NCBI RefSeq assembly: GCF_017355835.1
Contig: NZ_JAFEWF010000003.1
Span: 310,001 to 374,000, forward strand
Origin: Desertivirga brevis
GTDB taxonomy: Bacteria > Bacteroidota > Bacteroidia > Sphingobacteriales > Sphingobacteriaceae
Reading direction: 5' to 3'
DNA length: 64,000 nucleotides
How positions within the stretch are numbered: position 1 is the stretch's first letter; every line of letters begins with the position of its first letter. Of this stretch, positions 43,841 to 52,494 are shown piece after piece. The notes under the pieces are model-generated. The model had not been told where the DNA came from, made no database searches, and saw only the letters and a list, made by a program, of their open reading frames with translations. The position numbers and the translations under genes are program-made.

Positions 43841-44776
43841 TCAATCTCTTTCCGCTTTGTAATAAGTTGAAAAAAGGTGCTCAATGCCTTCCTTGTAGGT
43901 GGTTGGGTGGAATGAGAAGTGGTTTTCGAATTTAGATGAGTCGAAATGGTAGTTGTGCTGATACTGGTAATACATCTCCACAGTGCCTTCTATCGCTTTA
44001 TTGAAAAGGCCGAGGGCCCTTAACATAAGTTTGTTCACTTTCATGTAAGAAGGTTTTACCTTAAAAATACCAGCAGCGGTATTTATAAACTCTTTTCCTG
44101 TTATTGCTCTTGCTGTAGGTAAATGCCAGATCTGATTGTCACTTGTTGATTCCTGTCCTAGTAGAAACATCGCCTTTCCTGCATCCGGAACATAAGTAAA
44201 GGAGTGTAGCGTTTCCGGGTTTCCTAACCACATTGCCTTCTCCTTTTTAGAATATTTATCAAGTACCATCATATCGAAGAAACTATTCATTGTATCAGTA
44301 GCACCATAAAAATCGGCTGACCTCGCGATGCTTGCCAGTAAATGCCCTGCTTTTACTTCCTCCATGAGTCTGGTAGCTATTTTGGCTCTTACTTCGCCTT
44401 TTTCACTACATGGATTGTAGGGAGTACTTTCAAGCATCGGTCCATCTACTTTTCCGTACATATAGACATTGTCGAAAAAAATAAGCCGGGCTTGGGCGGC
44501 TTTGCTTGCCGTAATAACGTTTTGCATTACCACGGGCCATTGCTCTCTCCATATCCTTTTGTCGTATACCAACCCTGCACATAAATAAATAACCTCTGAT
44601 CCTTTGGTTGCATTAAGAACATCCTTCTCATTCAATAGGTCTGTCCTGATCCAGGTTTCGCTCGGACGTGTCTTAATTTCTCTTCTTGATGCAAGATTTG
44701 CTTTAATTCCTGATTGTGCCAGCTCCTTTGCCAGAGCCTTGCTTATTGGGCCACCAGCTCCTAAAATAGTATGCAT
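43841..44776 (-). CDS. NAD-dependent epimerase/dehydratase-like protein
   Basis: 311 residues. An N-terminal Rossmann motif HTILGAGGPISKALAKELA binds NAD(P), and the extended-SDR catalytic pair is visible as YMYGK (YxxxK), with NPCSEKGEVRA after it. It belongs to the extended SDR superfamily; the substrate is not evident from the sequence. It lies 81 bases downstream of the Crp-like gene and 54 bases upstream of the M3 peptidase gene on the same strand, so a common transcript is possible. Confidence 0.82.
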   Translation of the reverse strand: MHTILGAGGPISKALAKELAQSGIKANLASRREIKTRPSETWIRTDLLNEKDVLNATKGSEVIYLCAGLVYDKRIWREQWPVVMQNVITASKAAQARLIFFDNVYMYGKVDGPMLESTPYNPCSEKGEVRAKIATRLMEEVKAGHLLASIARSADFYGATDTMNSFFDMMVLDKYSKKEKAMWLGNPETLHSFTYVPDAGKAMFLLGQESTSDNQIWHLPTARAITGKEFINTAAGIFKVKPSYMKVNKLMLRALGLFNKAIEGTVEMYYQYQHNYHFDSSKFENHFSFHPTTYKEGIEHLFSTYYKAERD

Positions 44777-44857
44777 TGCTTTGTGTTCTAGTTCGATACA
44801 AAGCTAGTGTGACTAAAGGATGCGAAACGTTAACAAAAGATAATAAAACTGGTAGCT

Positions 44858-45490
44858 TTAATTGAAGGCTACTTTGAGCTCCTTATGGGGGTTCGAAACT
44901 CGTTTACGTATCCGTGAAAGCGATACCGCAGTTATACCAAGGTAATTAGCAATATAATGCTGAGGAATCCGTGTTAGTATCCTGCTGCCACTTTCAAGCA
45001 GATTCAGGTATCTTTCTTCGGGGCTTTCAATAATAAAGGCAGTTAGCCGATCATCATAACAACAAAAAAGCGTTTCTGCTACTATACGTCCAAATCGCTC
45101 CATCTTCAAATTTATTTGCTCGTTGTTCAGCAGTTTCTCAAGTGATTTTTTATTGAAAATGATCACTTGAGTGTTTTCAATGGCTTCGATATAAATTGCA
45201 GAAGGTTTTTGAGTTAAAAAACTTTTATAAGCACTTACCATTTCGTTTTCCATGCTGAAATAATTAGTGATCTCTTCTCCGTCTTTAACATGATAGTATC
45301 TTACTGCACCTCGTAAAATAAAGGCCACCTCATTGCATACTTTTCCAGCTTCCAACAGAAAGTCTTTCTTTTTTATTTTCCTAAGTTGCAATTCTTCGCT
45401 GAAAATCTCCCATTGTTCATCTGTGTAAACGACAAATTGTTCAAGGTACTTTCTATAAACTAGTAGCTGAAGCTGACTTGGTCTTTGCAT
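44858..45490 (-). CDS. Crp/Fnr-family transcriptional regulator
   Basis: 210 residues. The N-terminal cyclic-nucleotide-binding fold (about 30-125) has FLLEAGKVCNEVAFILRGAVRYY but lacks the RPAAT-type cAMP phosphate site, so it may bind another ligand or none. The C-terminal winged helix (about 165-205) has YIANYLGITAVSLSRIRKRV as the recognition helix-turn-helix. Many Bacteroidota carry several such proteins of unknown signal. It lies between the ubiA-like and epimerase genes on the same strand. Confidence 0.87.
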   Translation of the reverse strand: MQRPSQLQLLVYRKYLEQFVVYTDEQWEIFSEELQLRKIKKKDFLLEAGKVCNEVAFILRGAVRYYHVKDGEEITNYFSMENEMVSAYKSFLTQKPSAIYIEAIENTQVIIFNKKSLEKLLNNEQINLKMERFGRIVAETLFCCYDDRLTAFIIESPEERYLNLLESGSRILTRIPQHYIANYLGITAVSLSRIRKRVSNPHKELKVAFN

Positions 45491-45526
45491 AAGAAGAAGA
45501 TTAATTACTCTAAGTTAAAAAAGATC

Positions 45527-46381
45527 TTACTTCCTGAAGTAAATATCCAAAAGGAAAAATGCTGCGAAAATTACGGATGCTATACCATTGGTAGTTCCAA
45601 ATGCCAGTCCGACTTTACTTAAATCATCAGGCTTAACCAACCTGTGCTGGTAAATTAGAAGCCCGATGAAAAAGGCAATTCCTGCAATGTAGAACCCTCC
45701 CAAATCGGCCGCAAAAAGGGGGATTGTTATGAAAATCACGCAAAGGACATGAAGTGCCGAGGAAACCATCAATGCTTTCTTTCGGCCCAGGACAGCGGGA
45801 ATGGAATAAAGATTGACACTCTTGTCGAATTCATCATCCTGCAAGGAATAGATAATATCAAAACCGCTCACCCAGCAAATTACAGCTAGTGAGAAAAAAA
45901 TAGGAAGTATAGCAAATTCGCCGGTAATAGATAAGTAAGCACCAAGGGGGGCTAGTCCCAGGCCTACTCCAAGAATCAGGTGGCAAAGCGAAGTAAATCT
46001 TTTTGTGTAGCTATATCCTAATACGACAGCAAGGGCAACTGGCGAAAGAAAAAAACAAAGAGTGTTGATAAAGTAAGTGGTGAAGATAAATAGTACACAG
46101 TTCGACAACGTAAAAAACAATGCACTTTTAGCGGCTATGCGGCCAGCAGGGATGTCTCTTACAGCGGTCCTCGGATTTCTTGCGTCAAAATCCCGGTCTA
46201 AATAACGGTTAAAAGCCATGGCTGCGTTCCTTGCACAAACCATGCAAAGGATCATAAGCCCTAATTTAATCCAGCTGAAAGTATAATCTGTTGTGCTCAA
46301 AGCCAGAAAAAATCCAATAAAAGCAAAAGGCATTGCAAATATGGTATGGGCAAAAAGAACAAGACTAAGATATTTCTTCAT
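45527..46381 (-). CDS. UbiA-family prenyltransferase
   Basis: 284 residues, about eight or nine membrane helices. Both aspartate-rich motifs that bind the prenyl diphosphate through magnesium are present: NRYLDRDFDARN and YSLQDDEFDKS. UbiA-type enzymes attach the isoprenoid chain to an aromatic ring. Since the phylum makes menaquinone rather than ubiquinone, and a UbiE/MenG gene lies on the other side of engB, it is probably the MqnP-type enzyme of the futalosine route; that is inference. It lies 12 bases after engB. Confidence 0.88.
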   Translation of the reverse strand: MKKYLSLVLFAHTIFAMPFAFIGFFLALSTTDYTFSWIKLGLMILCMVCARNAAMAFNRYLDRDFDARNPRTAVRDIPAGRIAAKSALFFTLSNCVLFIFTTYFINTLCFFLSPVALAVVLGYSYTKRFTSLCHLILGVGLGLAPLGAYLSITGEFAILPIFFSLAVICWVSGFDIIYSLQDDEFDKSVNLYSIPAVLGRKKALMVSSALHVLCVIFITIPLFAADLGGFYIAGIAFFIGLLIYQHRLVKPDDLSKVGLAFGTTNGIASVIFAAFFLLDIYFRK

Positions 46382-46393
46382 TGTTTACTGGTG

Positions 46394-47002
46394 TTAAATA
46401 GGAGATACGAACCGGGAGTTAACGTCTTCAATAAATGCAAGAAGTTCCTCTCTTCCGGTTTTTTCTTCAGAAGAAGTAGTAAATTCCTGGGGTACTTCTT
46501 CAAAGTATTGAAGCATAGCTTTTTTGAACGCACTTACCGTTTGTTCTGTTTTTAACTTACTTTGCTTGTCTGCTTTCGTGAAAACAAGGACAAAGGGAAT
46601 TCCTTGCTCGCCCAACCAGGAGCAGAAGTCAAGGTCGACTTTCTGAGGCTCCAACCTGCTATCTATCAGGACAAATACACATTGCAAATTTTCTCTATTT
46701 TTTAAATAATAGCGAATAAAGCGCTCCCATTCACCGCGGTTGGTTCGTGATGTCTTAGCAAATCCATAGCCCGGAAGGTCCACCAAATACCATTTCTCAT
46801 TAATCAGGAAGTGATTTATAAGTTGGGTTTTACCCGGAGTCTGGGACGTTTTAGCTAATCCTTTTCTCTGAGTAAGCATGTTGATCAGAGAGGACTTGCC
46901 AACATTGGATCGCCCAATGAAAGCATATTCTGGTAGTGCCGGTGCAGGAAGTTTATCCGTCCGGGTATTACTACATTTAAATTCAGCTGTACGTATCTGC
47001 AT
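46394..47002 (-). CDS. engB: Ribosome biogenesis GTPase EngB/YsxC
   Basis: 202 residues from ATG at 47000-47002. The G1 loop GRSNVGKSSL, TPGKTQLINHF (G2), VDLPGYGFA (G3) and TKADKQSK (G4) are all present. EngB helps 50S subunit assembly. The frame is open to an ATG at 47038, but this longer start is rejected. The family protein begins 26 residues before the G1 region, as MQIRTAEFK does here, and the stretch 47008-47038 holds a good promoter whose -7 box would lie inside the longer gene. It is the first gene of the leftward run with ubiA. Confidence 0.95.
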   Translation of the reverse strand: MQIRTAEFKCSNTRTDKLPAPALPEYAFIGRSNVGKSSLINMLTQRKGLAKTSQTPGKTQLINHFLINEKWYLVDLPGYGFAKTSRTNRGEWERFIRYYLKNRENLQCVFVLIDSRLEPQKVDLDFCSWLGEQGIPFVLVFTKADKQSKLKTEQTVSAFKKAMLQYFEEVPQEFTTSSEEKTGREELLAFIEDVNSRFVSPI

Positions 47003-47007
47003 TGTTG

Positions 47008-47038
47008 CAAAGGTAGGTATTTTAATAGGAGCCATCAA
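47008..47038 (-). promoter_or_regulatory. Promoter of engB
   Basis: On the minus strand TTG (47036-47038), a 20-base spacer and TACCTTTG (47008-47015) match the Bacteroidota consensus fully. Five bases separate the -7 box from the ATG at 47002, so the mRNA has almost no leader. Confidence 0.75.
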
Positions 47039-47074
47039 TTTTCATAATTAGGGCTAACTTTCCAACAGGCTAGC

Positions 47075-47106
47075 TTTCTCACTTCATTAGCAAAAGCCTA
47101 TCTTTG
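47075..47106 (+). promoter_or_regulatory. Promoter of ubiE-porT
   Basis: TTTC (47075-47078), 20 bases, then TATCTTTG (47099-47106), 7 bases before the ubiE ATG at 47114. The -7 box is a full match; the -33 box has one change. The leader would be a few bases at most. Confidence 0.65.
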
Positions 47107-47113
47107 CAGCAGT

Positions 47114-47845
47114 ATGCCCCAAACAGTTACGCCATATAACGACGATAAAGCCACAAAGAAAGAGCAGGTAGCCACGATGTTCAATAACATCTCCAAAACC
47201 TACGATTTCCTCAATCATTTCCTATCCCTTGGAATTGATATCATTTGGAGAAAAAAGGCGATAGGGGAGTTGAAGAAGGATCAGCCCCAGAACATTCTTG
47301 ACGTAGCCACAGGTACTGGAGACTTTGCCTTTGAAGCTTTACAGATCTTGAAACCAGAGAAGATAACAGGGGTGGATATCTCGCAGGGAATGCTTGATAT
47401 TGCCCAGCAGAAGATCCTTAAAAGGGGACTTCAGCACAAGTTCGAAGTGAGATTGGGCGATTCGGAGAAGCTACTGTTCGATGATAGTTCTTTCGATGCG
47501 GTAACGGTAGCATATGGTGTAAGAAACTTCGAAAATTTAGAGAAAGGTTTATCAGATATGTTAAGGGTGCTGAAGCCTGGAGGTAAAGCTGTTATTCTGG
47601 AGTTTTCAAAGCCTCGTACCTTTCCGATCAAACAGCTCTACAGTTTTTATTTTCACTATGTTACCCCCGCTGTTGGTAAGATCTTCTCTAAAGACAATAG
47701 TGCTTACAAATACCTCCCTGAATCAGTAGAGGCCTTTCCTGACGGGAAGCGATTCACTGAGCTGATGGAAAAAGTTGGCTATAGGGAAACTAAAAACCGT
47801 CCTCTGGCGTTTGGAATTTGTTCCATATACACCGGTATTAAATGA
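47114..47845 (+). CDS. ubiE: Demethylmenaquinone methyltransferase
   Basis: 243 residues. The UbiE/MenG signature is clear: FNNISKTYDFLNHFLSLGID near the N-terminus, SAM-binding ILDVATGTGDFAFEA, and VAYGVRNFENLEKGL followed by LRVLKPGGKAVILEFSKP. It performs the last methylation of menaquinone. It is divergent from engB-ubiA and overlaps porT by 4 bases. Confidence 0.95.
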   Translation: MPQTVTPYNDDKATKKEQVATMFNNISKTYDFLNHFLSLGIDIIWRKKAIGELKKDQPQNILDVATGTGDFAFEALQILKPEKITGVDISQGMLDIAQQKILKRGLQHKFEVRLGDSEKLLFDDSSFDAVTVAYGVRNFENLEKGLSDMLRVLKPGGKAVILEFSKPRTFPIKQLYSFYFHYVTPAVGKIFSKDNSAYKYLPESVEAFPDGKRFTELMEKVGYRETKNRPLAFGICSIYTGIK

Positions 47846-48588
47846 CGAAATTTACCAGCTTCCTCACTATATTCTTGTTTTTGTCTCTAATTTCCCGGGC
47901 ACAAAATAACGGAGGAGGTGTGGACGATGAACCTTTGCATTTCGGATTCACCTTTCAATACGTTAGTGCAGAGTATAAGATCTATAAGAAACCTGATTGG
48001 TATACACTTTACACATCTCCCGATACGCCGCAACCGATTCCTGCAGGGACAGATGAACGTTTAATGAGTGTCAGCTCACCAAAAACTCCCGGCTTTGGTT
48101 TAGGTTTCGTTTCAGATTTAAAGATAGCCAGTCATGCCAATCTTCGTTTTACTCCTCTTTTGGTATTCACAGATCGAATGTTAAACTATGAGTACCGAGA
48201 CCCTAAGAATTTTCAGCAGAAAAAAGTTCAGTCAACATTGGTAGATTTTCCTTTAGGTATCAAACTGAAATCGGATCAGAGAGGGAACTTTCGTGCTTAT
48301 ATCCTTGGTGGTGCAAAATATTCCATGGATATCATTTCCAAGAAGAAGATTGACGACAGTGAGTTGACAGATATTAACAAATTGGTGAAAAATAAAGCCA
48401 ATTTCTTATCCTGGGAGACAGGGATAGGTTTCGACCTATATTTCGAATATTTCAAAATGTCTCCCGAAATAAAGTTTTCTCAGTCGATCGGAAACGTCTT
48501 AAAGAACGATGAGAAGCCCAATCCTTATACAAAGCCCCTGGACAGGCTCTTTTTGCGGAGTTTTCAGTTCAGCTTGTACTTCGAATAA
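47842..48588 (+). CDS. porT: PorT-family outer membrane protein (type IX secretion)
   Basis: 248 residues. A signal peptide (about 1-20, ending SRAQ) is followed by alternating strands typical of an eight-stranded beta-barrel and a C-terminal aromatic end (FSLYFE). PorT is needed for type IX secretion in Bacteroidota, and the ubiE-porT gene order is widespread in the phylum, which supports the call. It overlaps ubiE by an ATGA. General PorT-like barrels exist outside secretion, so the symbol is less certain than the fold. Confidence 0.78.
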   Translation: MTKFTSFLTIFLFLSLISRAQNNGGGVDDEPLHFGFTFQYVSAEYKIYKKPDWYTLYTSPDTPQPIPAGTDERLMSVSSPKTPGFGLGFVSDLKIASHANLRFTPLLVFTDRMLNYEYRDPKNFQQKKVQSTLVDFPLGIKLKSDQRGNFRAYILGGAKYSMDIISKKKIDDSELTDINKLVKNKANFLSWETGIGFDLYFEYFKMSPEIKFSQSIGNVLKNDEKPNPYTKPLDRLFLRSFQFSLYFE

Positions 48589-48657
48589 GTAAAACTTTCT
48601 AATTTTAGTGAACCTTTGCGGGGTTTATAGTAATTTCGGCCTTTCAATTTCTTGACA

Positions 48658-49422
48658 ATGGCACAAATTGCGTTAGTTACAGGAGCAACTTCAGGCATTG
48701 GAGAAGCATGTGCAAGGATCTTCGCAGAGCAAAAGTTTGATCTGATCATCACAGGCAGACGTAGAGATCGCTTAGAAAAGCTATCTCACGAATTGAAAGC
48801 AGTTTACGGAGTGGATGTAGTAGCTTTAACCATGGATGTGAGAGATAGCAGTCAGGTTAAAGACCAGTTAGACGCCCTTAAGGAACATTGGAAGAAGGTC
48901 GATGTATTGGTAAATAATGCTGGATTGAGTCAGGGCTTAGAGCCCATACAAGATGGGGCATTCGGTGATTGGGACACAATGATAGACACGAATATCAAAG
49001 GTCTCCTATACGTTACCAAGGTTGTTTCAGGGTGGATGGTAGAAAGGATGAGCGGACACATCGTTAATCTTGGTTCAATCGCAGGCAAAGAGACATATGC
49101 AAATGGTAATGTGTATTGTGCTACAAAACACGCTGTTGATTCTTTAAACAAAGCAATGCGAATCGACTTACTACCCTATAATATACGGGTAACTGGAATT
49201 CATCCAGGAGCAGTAGAGACAGAGTTCTCAGAAGTTCGGTTTAAAGGAGATAAAGAACGGGCAAAAAAAGTATATCAGGGATTTGACCCTTTGACGGCCC
49301 GGGATATTGCTGAAACTATTTGGTTTGCTGTATCAAGACCAGCTCACGTTAATATTAGTGATCTATTAATTATGCCAACAGCTCAGGCTACGGCAGGAAA
49401 TATTAAAAGAATAACAGAATGA
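48658..49422 (+). CDS. Short-chain dehydrogenase/reductase (YdfG-like)
   Basis: 254 residues. The cofactor motif TGATSGIGEACARIF, NNAG, active-site Ser in VNLGSIAGKE and the YCATK catalytic Tyr/Lys are all present; an Arg-rich GRRRDRL after the second strand indicates NADP. It resembles YdfG, which oxidises 3-hydroxy acids and serine. ATG 48658 is used; a TTG two codons earlier is less likely. Its stop codon lies inside the left arm of a long inverted repeat. Confidence 0.92.
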   Translation: MAQIALVTGATSGIGEACARIFAEQKFDLIITGRRRDRLEKLSHELKAVYGVDVVALTMDVRDSSQVKDQLDALKEHWKKVDVLVNNAGLSQGLEPIQDGAFGDWDTMIDTNIKGLLYVTKVVSGWMVERMSGHIVNLGSIAGKETYANGNVYCATKHAVDSLNKAMRIDLLPYNIRVTGIHPGAVETEFSEVRFKGDKERAKKVYQGFDPLTARDIAETIWFAVSRPAHVNISDLLIMPTAQATAGNIKRITE

Positions 49423-49496
49423 GTGAAGGATAGGATGAGGGAATATTATGCGCTTAGGATTCCTTCTGTCATTCTATCTTTAATCCTTCACTCATT
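49418..49496. repeat. 79-base element with 14-base terminal inverted repeats
   Basis: AATGAGTGAAGGAT (49418-49431) and ATCCTTCACTCATT (49483-49496) are perfect complements. The 51-base interior has further imperfect complementarity (AGGATGAGGGAA with TTCCTT and TCATTCT), so RNA could form a long hairpin. No T-run follows, so it is an atypical terminator between the SDR and yqeY genes, or a small mobile-type repeat. Confidence 0.6.
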
Positions 49497-49510
49497 AATT
49501 ATAAAAGAAC

Positions 49511-49957
49511 ATGTTAGAACAAATAATAAATCAGGAAATAAAAGCAGCGATGTTAGCAAAAAGCGAGGCCAGATTGCGTGGACTTCGTGCTATTAAAGCT
49601 GCTATATTACTGGCAAAAACTGAAAAAGGGGTATCTTCCGCTATCACAGAAGATGACGAAATTAAGGTTTTACAAAAGCTTGCAAAGCAACGTAAAGAAT
49701 CTGCAGACATTTATAAAAGTAAAGACAGGCAGGATCTCTATAATATAGAAATTGAAGAATTAGAAGTTATTGAGGAATTTCTCCCTAAGCAACTAGGAAG
49801 AGAAGAATTAGTAGCTTTTATAAAAAATATCATTGCACAAACAGGAGCTTCGTCCGTGAAGGATATGGGTAAGGTAATGGGAACAGCCAACAAGGAACTG
49901 GCTGGAAAAGCAGACGGGAAGACAATATCTGAGGTCGTAAAAGAACTGCTTTCTTAA
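49511..49957 (+). CDS. yqeY: GatB/YqeY domain protein
   Basis: 148 residues covering the whole YqeY fold: helical N-terminus (KAAMLAKSEARLRGLRAIKAA) and the C-terminal part VIEEFLPKQL, GASSVKDMGKVMG and GKADGKTISEVVKELL. This domain is also the tail of GatB, where it helps recognise tRNA; the free-standing protein is of uncertain function. A single gene between the inverted-repeat element and the hydrolase gene. Confidence 0.9.
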   Translation: MLEQIINQEIKAAMLAKSEARLRGLRAIKAAILLAKTEKGVSSAITEDDEIKVLQKLAKQRKESADIYKSKDRQDLYNIEIEELEVIEEFLPKQLGREELVAFIKNIIAQTGASSVKDMGKVMGTANKELAGKADGKTISEVVKELLS

Positions 49958-50030
49958 TAATTGTGAAGTACATGCTTTAATGAAGTATGAAAAGCTTACT
50001 TTTATTTAAAAATAATCTATACATAATAAG

Positions 50031-50042
50031 ACAAACGTTTGT
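50031..50042. promoter_or_regulatory. Palindrome before the alpha/beta hydrolase gene
   Basis: ACAAACGTTTGT is a perfect 12-base palindrome ending 9 bases before the ATG at 50052. It could be an operator; no regulator is identified. Confidence 0.3.
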
Positions 50043-50051
50043 TGAGAAACG

Positions 50052-50816
50052 ATGAGTTTTGCTGTTAAAGAAGAAAACGGATTTAAGTACATAGAAGAGG
50101 GTGAAGGCGAAGTGCTTTTACTTCTTCACGGATTATTTGGTGCGCTAAGTAATTGGGAGGATGTTACAAACCAGTTTAGTGGAAAGTATAGGGTGGTAAT
50201 TCCGCTCCTTCCCATTTATGAATTGCCTTTGCTTACTACTGGAGTAACTACTCTTGCAAAGCACGTACATAAGTTTGTGAAGTTTAAGAAGCTGCAGAAT
50301 ATCAATGTTTTAGGTAATTCTTTGGGTGGGCACGTAGGGTTGATCTTTACTTTAAGCCATCCTGAATTTGTAAAAACACTGGTGTTAACCGGTAGTTCAG
50401 GTTTATACGAAAACTCCTTTGGGGGTTCTTTCCCAAGAAGAGAAAGCTACGACTTTATTAGAGAAAAAGTTGCCTACACCTTCTACGACCCCAAGTTTGC
50501 CACAAAGGAATTGGTAGACGAAGTTTTTGGAGTTGTAAACGACCGTAATAGAGTGATCCGGATATTGGCGATGGCTAAATCAGCTATCAGACATAATATG
50601 GCAAAAGATTTGCACAAGATCACGATACCAACCTGCCTGATTTGGGGCAGAGACGACAGAGTAACTCCTCCAGAGGTTGCAGAGGAATTTCATCAATTGC
50701 TTCCTAATTCTGAGTTGAATTGGATTGATAAATGCGGACATGCACCTATGATGGAACAACCTGAGGAATTTATTGTTTATTTAAGAAAGTTTTTAGACAG
50801 GGTACTTTTAAAGTAA
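50052..50816 (+). CDS. Alpha/beta hydrolase
   Basis: 254 residues. The nucleophile elbow GNSLGGH has Ser90; the acid lies in IWGRDDRVTPPE and the catalytic His in DKCGHAPMMEQPEEF. The oxyanion strand LLLLHGLFGALSNWEDV is typical of esterases and C-C hydrolases. The substrate is not evident. It is followed 4 bases later by the CBS-domain gene and probably co-transcribed with it. Confidence 0.9.
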   Translation: MSFAVKEENGFKYIEEGEGEVLLLLHGLFGALSNWEDVTNQFSGKYRVVIPLLPIYELPLLTTGVTTLAKHVHKFVKFKKLQNINVLGNSLGGHVGLIFTLSHPEFVKTLVLTGSSGLYENSFGGSFPRRESYDFIREKVAYTFYDPKFATKELVDEVFGVVNDRNRVIRILAMAKSAIRHNMAKDLHKITIPTCLIWGRDDRVTPPEVAEEFHQLLPNSELNWIDKCGHAPMMEQPEEFIVYLRKFLDRVLLK

Positions 50817-50820
50817 TGGA

Positions 50821-51483
50821 ATGATTGCACGAGAACTTATATCAGACGCTATACCACCAGTTAAAACTTCTGACAGTATTCAGAAGGTAATAGAACGTAT
50901 GGCAGAGTTCCGTGTTAACCATATGCCTATTGTCGAGAACGATCTTTTTATTGGCTTAATCTCCGATAATGATCTGATCGAAGCTCACGATTACTCCGGA
51001 TCTATCGCTGGTATTAATCTTTCATTGAACAATACTTCAGTTGGTCAAGAGCAGCATATTTACGACGTAATAAGGCTATTTGACGAGAAGCGCCTTAGTC
51101 TTGTTCCCGTTGTAGACGATAACCGAGCCTATTTGGGGGTGGTTTCTATCAATTCAATGGTGGAGTATTTTGCCTCCATAACTTCAGTAAAAGAACCCGG
51201 TGGCATTATCGTTTTAGAAATTAATAATCGAAATAATTCCCTGGCTCACATAGCTCAGATTGTGGAGTCAAACAATGCACGTATCTTAAGCTCATATCTT
51301 ACCTCATTTGCTGATTCTACGCGCGTTGAAGTAACGGTAAAAGTTAACAGAACAGATATCTCCTCAATTGTTGCATCATTTATCAGATATGATTATAGCG
51401 TTATTGCTACGTACAACGATATAAAGGCTGATGATACAATTTCCGGGAGATATGATCAGCTGATGAATTATCTGAACTTGTAG
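50821..51483 (+). CDS. CBS-domain protein with C-terminal ACT-like domain
   Basis: 220 residues. Two CBS repeats cover about residues 1-55 (PVKTSDSIQKVIERMAEFRVNHMPIV) and 70-130 (DVIRLFDEKRLSLVPVVDD). The last 85 residues resemble an ACT domain (GGIIVLEINNRNNSLAHIAQIVESNNARI). Such proteins bind adenine nucleotides or amino acids and act as sensors. It is commonly next to nadK in this phylum, as here, 48 bases upstream. Confidence 0.88.
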   Translation: MIARELISDAIPPVKTSDSIQKVIERMAEFRVNHMPIVENDLFIGLISDNDLIEAHDYSGSIAGINLSLNNTSVGQEQHIYDVIRLFDEKRLSLVPVVDDNRAYLGVVSINSMVEYFASITSVKEPGGIIVLEINNRNNSLAHIAQIVESNNARILSSYLTSFADSTRVEVTVKVNRTDISSIVASFIRYDYSVIATYNDIKADDTISGRYDQLMNYLNL

Positions 51484-51531
51484 TTTTGACCGTCAAATTA
51501 TCATCCATCAATCTATAGTAAATATTAAAGC

Positions 51532-52413
51532 ATGAAGATTGCAATCTACGGCAGAGAGTTCAGTAATACCACACTCCCTTACGTTCAGCAGGTATTTGAT
51601 TGTCTGATGAGATTTGCAGTCGAACCTGTGGTTTACGACAAGTTTGCAGAATTTATTAAGGGTAAAGTTTTCTATCCCAAGCCACTCCAAACCTTTCAAA
51701 GCTACTTTGATATAAAAGGTAATGCTGATTTTATGATTAGCTTAGGTGGAGACGGGACCATGCTTGATACAGTAATATTACTTCGCGATTCAGGCATTCC
51801 TGTTATCGGAATAAACCTTGGCCGCCTCGGCTTTCTTGCCAGTATTAGTAAATCCAATATCAACTCCGCAATAGAATGTCTGATAAAGGGTGATTACAGT
51901 TTAGATAGTCGCGAGCTTCTCAGTCTTCATTCAGAAACAAATGTCTTCGGAGATGAAAATTTCGCTTTAAATGATATTACTATTCATCGTCGAGATAATT
52001 CTGCGATGATGATCATTCATACCTACTTAAATGGCGAGTTTCTAAACTCATACTGGGCGGATGGTCTGATCGTGGCAACGCCAACTGGCTCGACCGCTTA
52101 CTCTCTTAGCTGCGGCGGCCCGATAATATTTCCGCAATCGGGAAATTTCGTCATTACCCCGGTTTCGCCTCACAATCTTAACGTGCGACCTGTTATTCTT
52201 TCTGATTCAAATGTCCTGTCTTTTGAGCTGGAGGGAAGAAGTTCAAAGTACCTTCTATCCTGCGATTCCAGAACTGAAGTAATAGACAGTACATTGAAGT
52301 TTAGTGTAAAACGCGCTAACTTCAGAATTAATTTGATCCGTCTGAATAATGAAAGTTACTTATCTACGTTAAGGAACAAATTGCTTTGGGGTATAGATAC
52401 TCGTAATTATTAA
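51532..52413 (+). CDS. nadK: NAD kinase
   Basis: 293 residues. The GGDGT motif (MISLGGDGTMLDTV), the NDITIHR nucleotide site and VATPTGSTAYSLSCGGPI identify the family. It phosphorylates NAD to NADP. It starts the conserved envelope-linked gene series nadK, DUF6089, uppS, bamA, ompH, ompH on the same strand. Confidence 0.96.
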   Translation: MKIAIYGREFSNTTLPYVQQVFDCLMRFAVEPVVYDKFAEFIKGKVFYPKPLQTFQSYFDIKGNADFMISLGGDGTMLDTVILLRDSGIPVIGINLGRLGFLASISKSNINSAIECLIKGDYSLDSRELLSLHSETNVFGDENFALNDITIHRRDNSAMMIIHTYLNGEFLNSYWADGLIVATPTGSTAYSLSCGGPIIFPQSGNFVITPVSPHNLNVRPVILSDSNVLSFELEGRSSKYLLSCDSRTEVIDSTLKFSVKRANFRINLIRLNNESYLSTLRNKLLWGIDTRNY

Positions 52414-52494
52414 GTTCCCGTATCTAAGTAGCAAACAATTTTGGGGCTAATCTGATTTAAAGAAGTATTGTTAACAATTCCCAAACTAGCGAGA

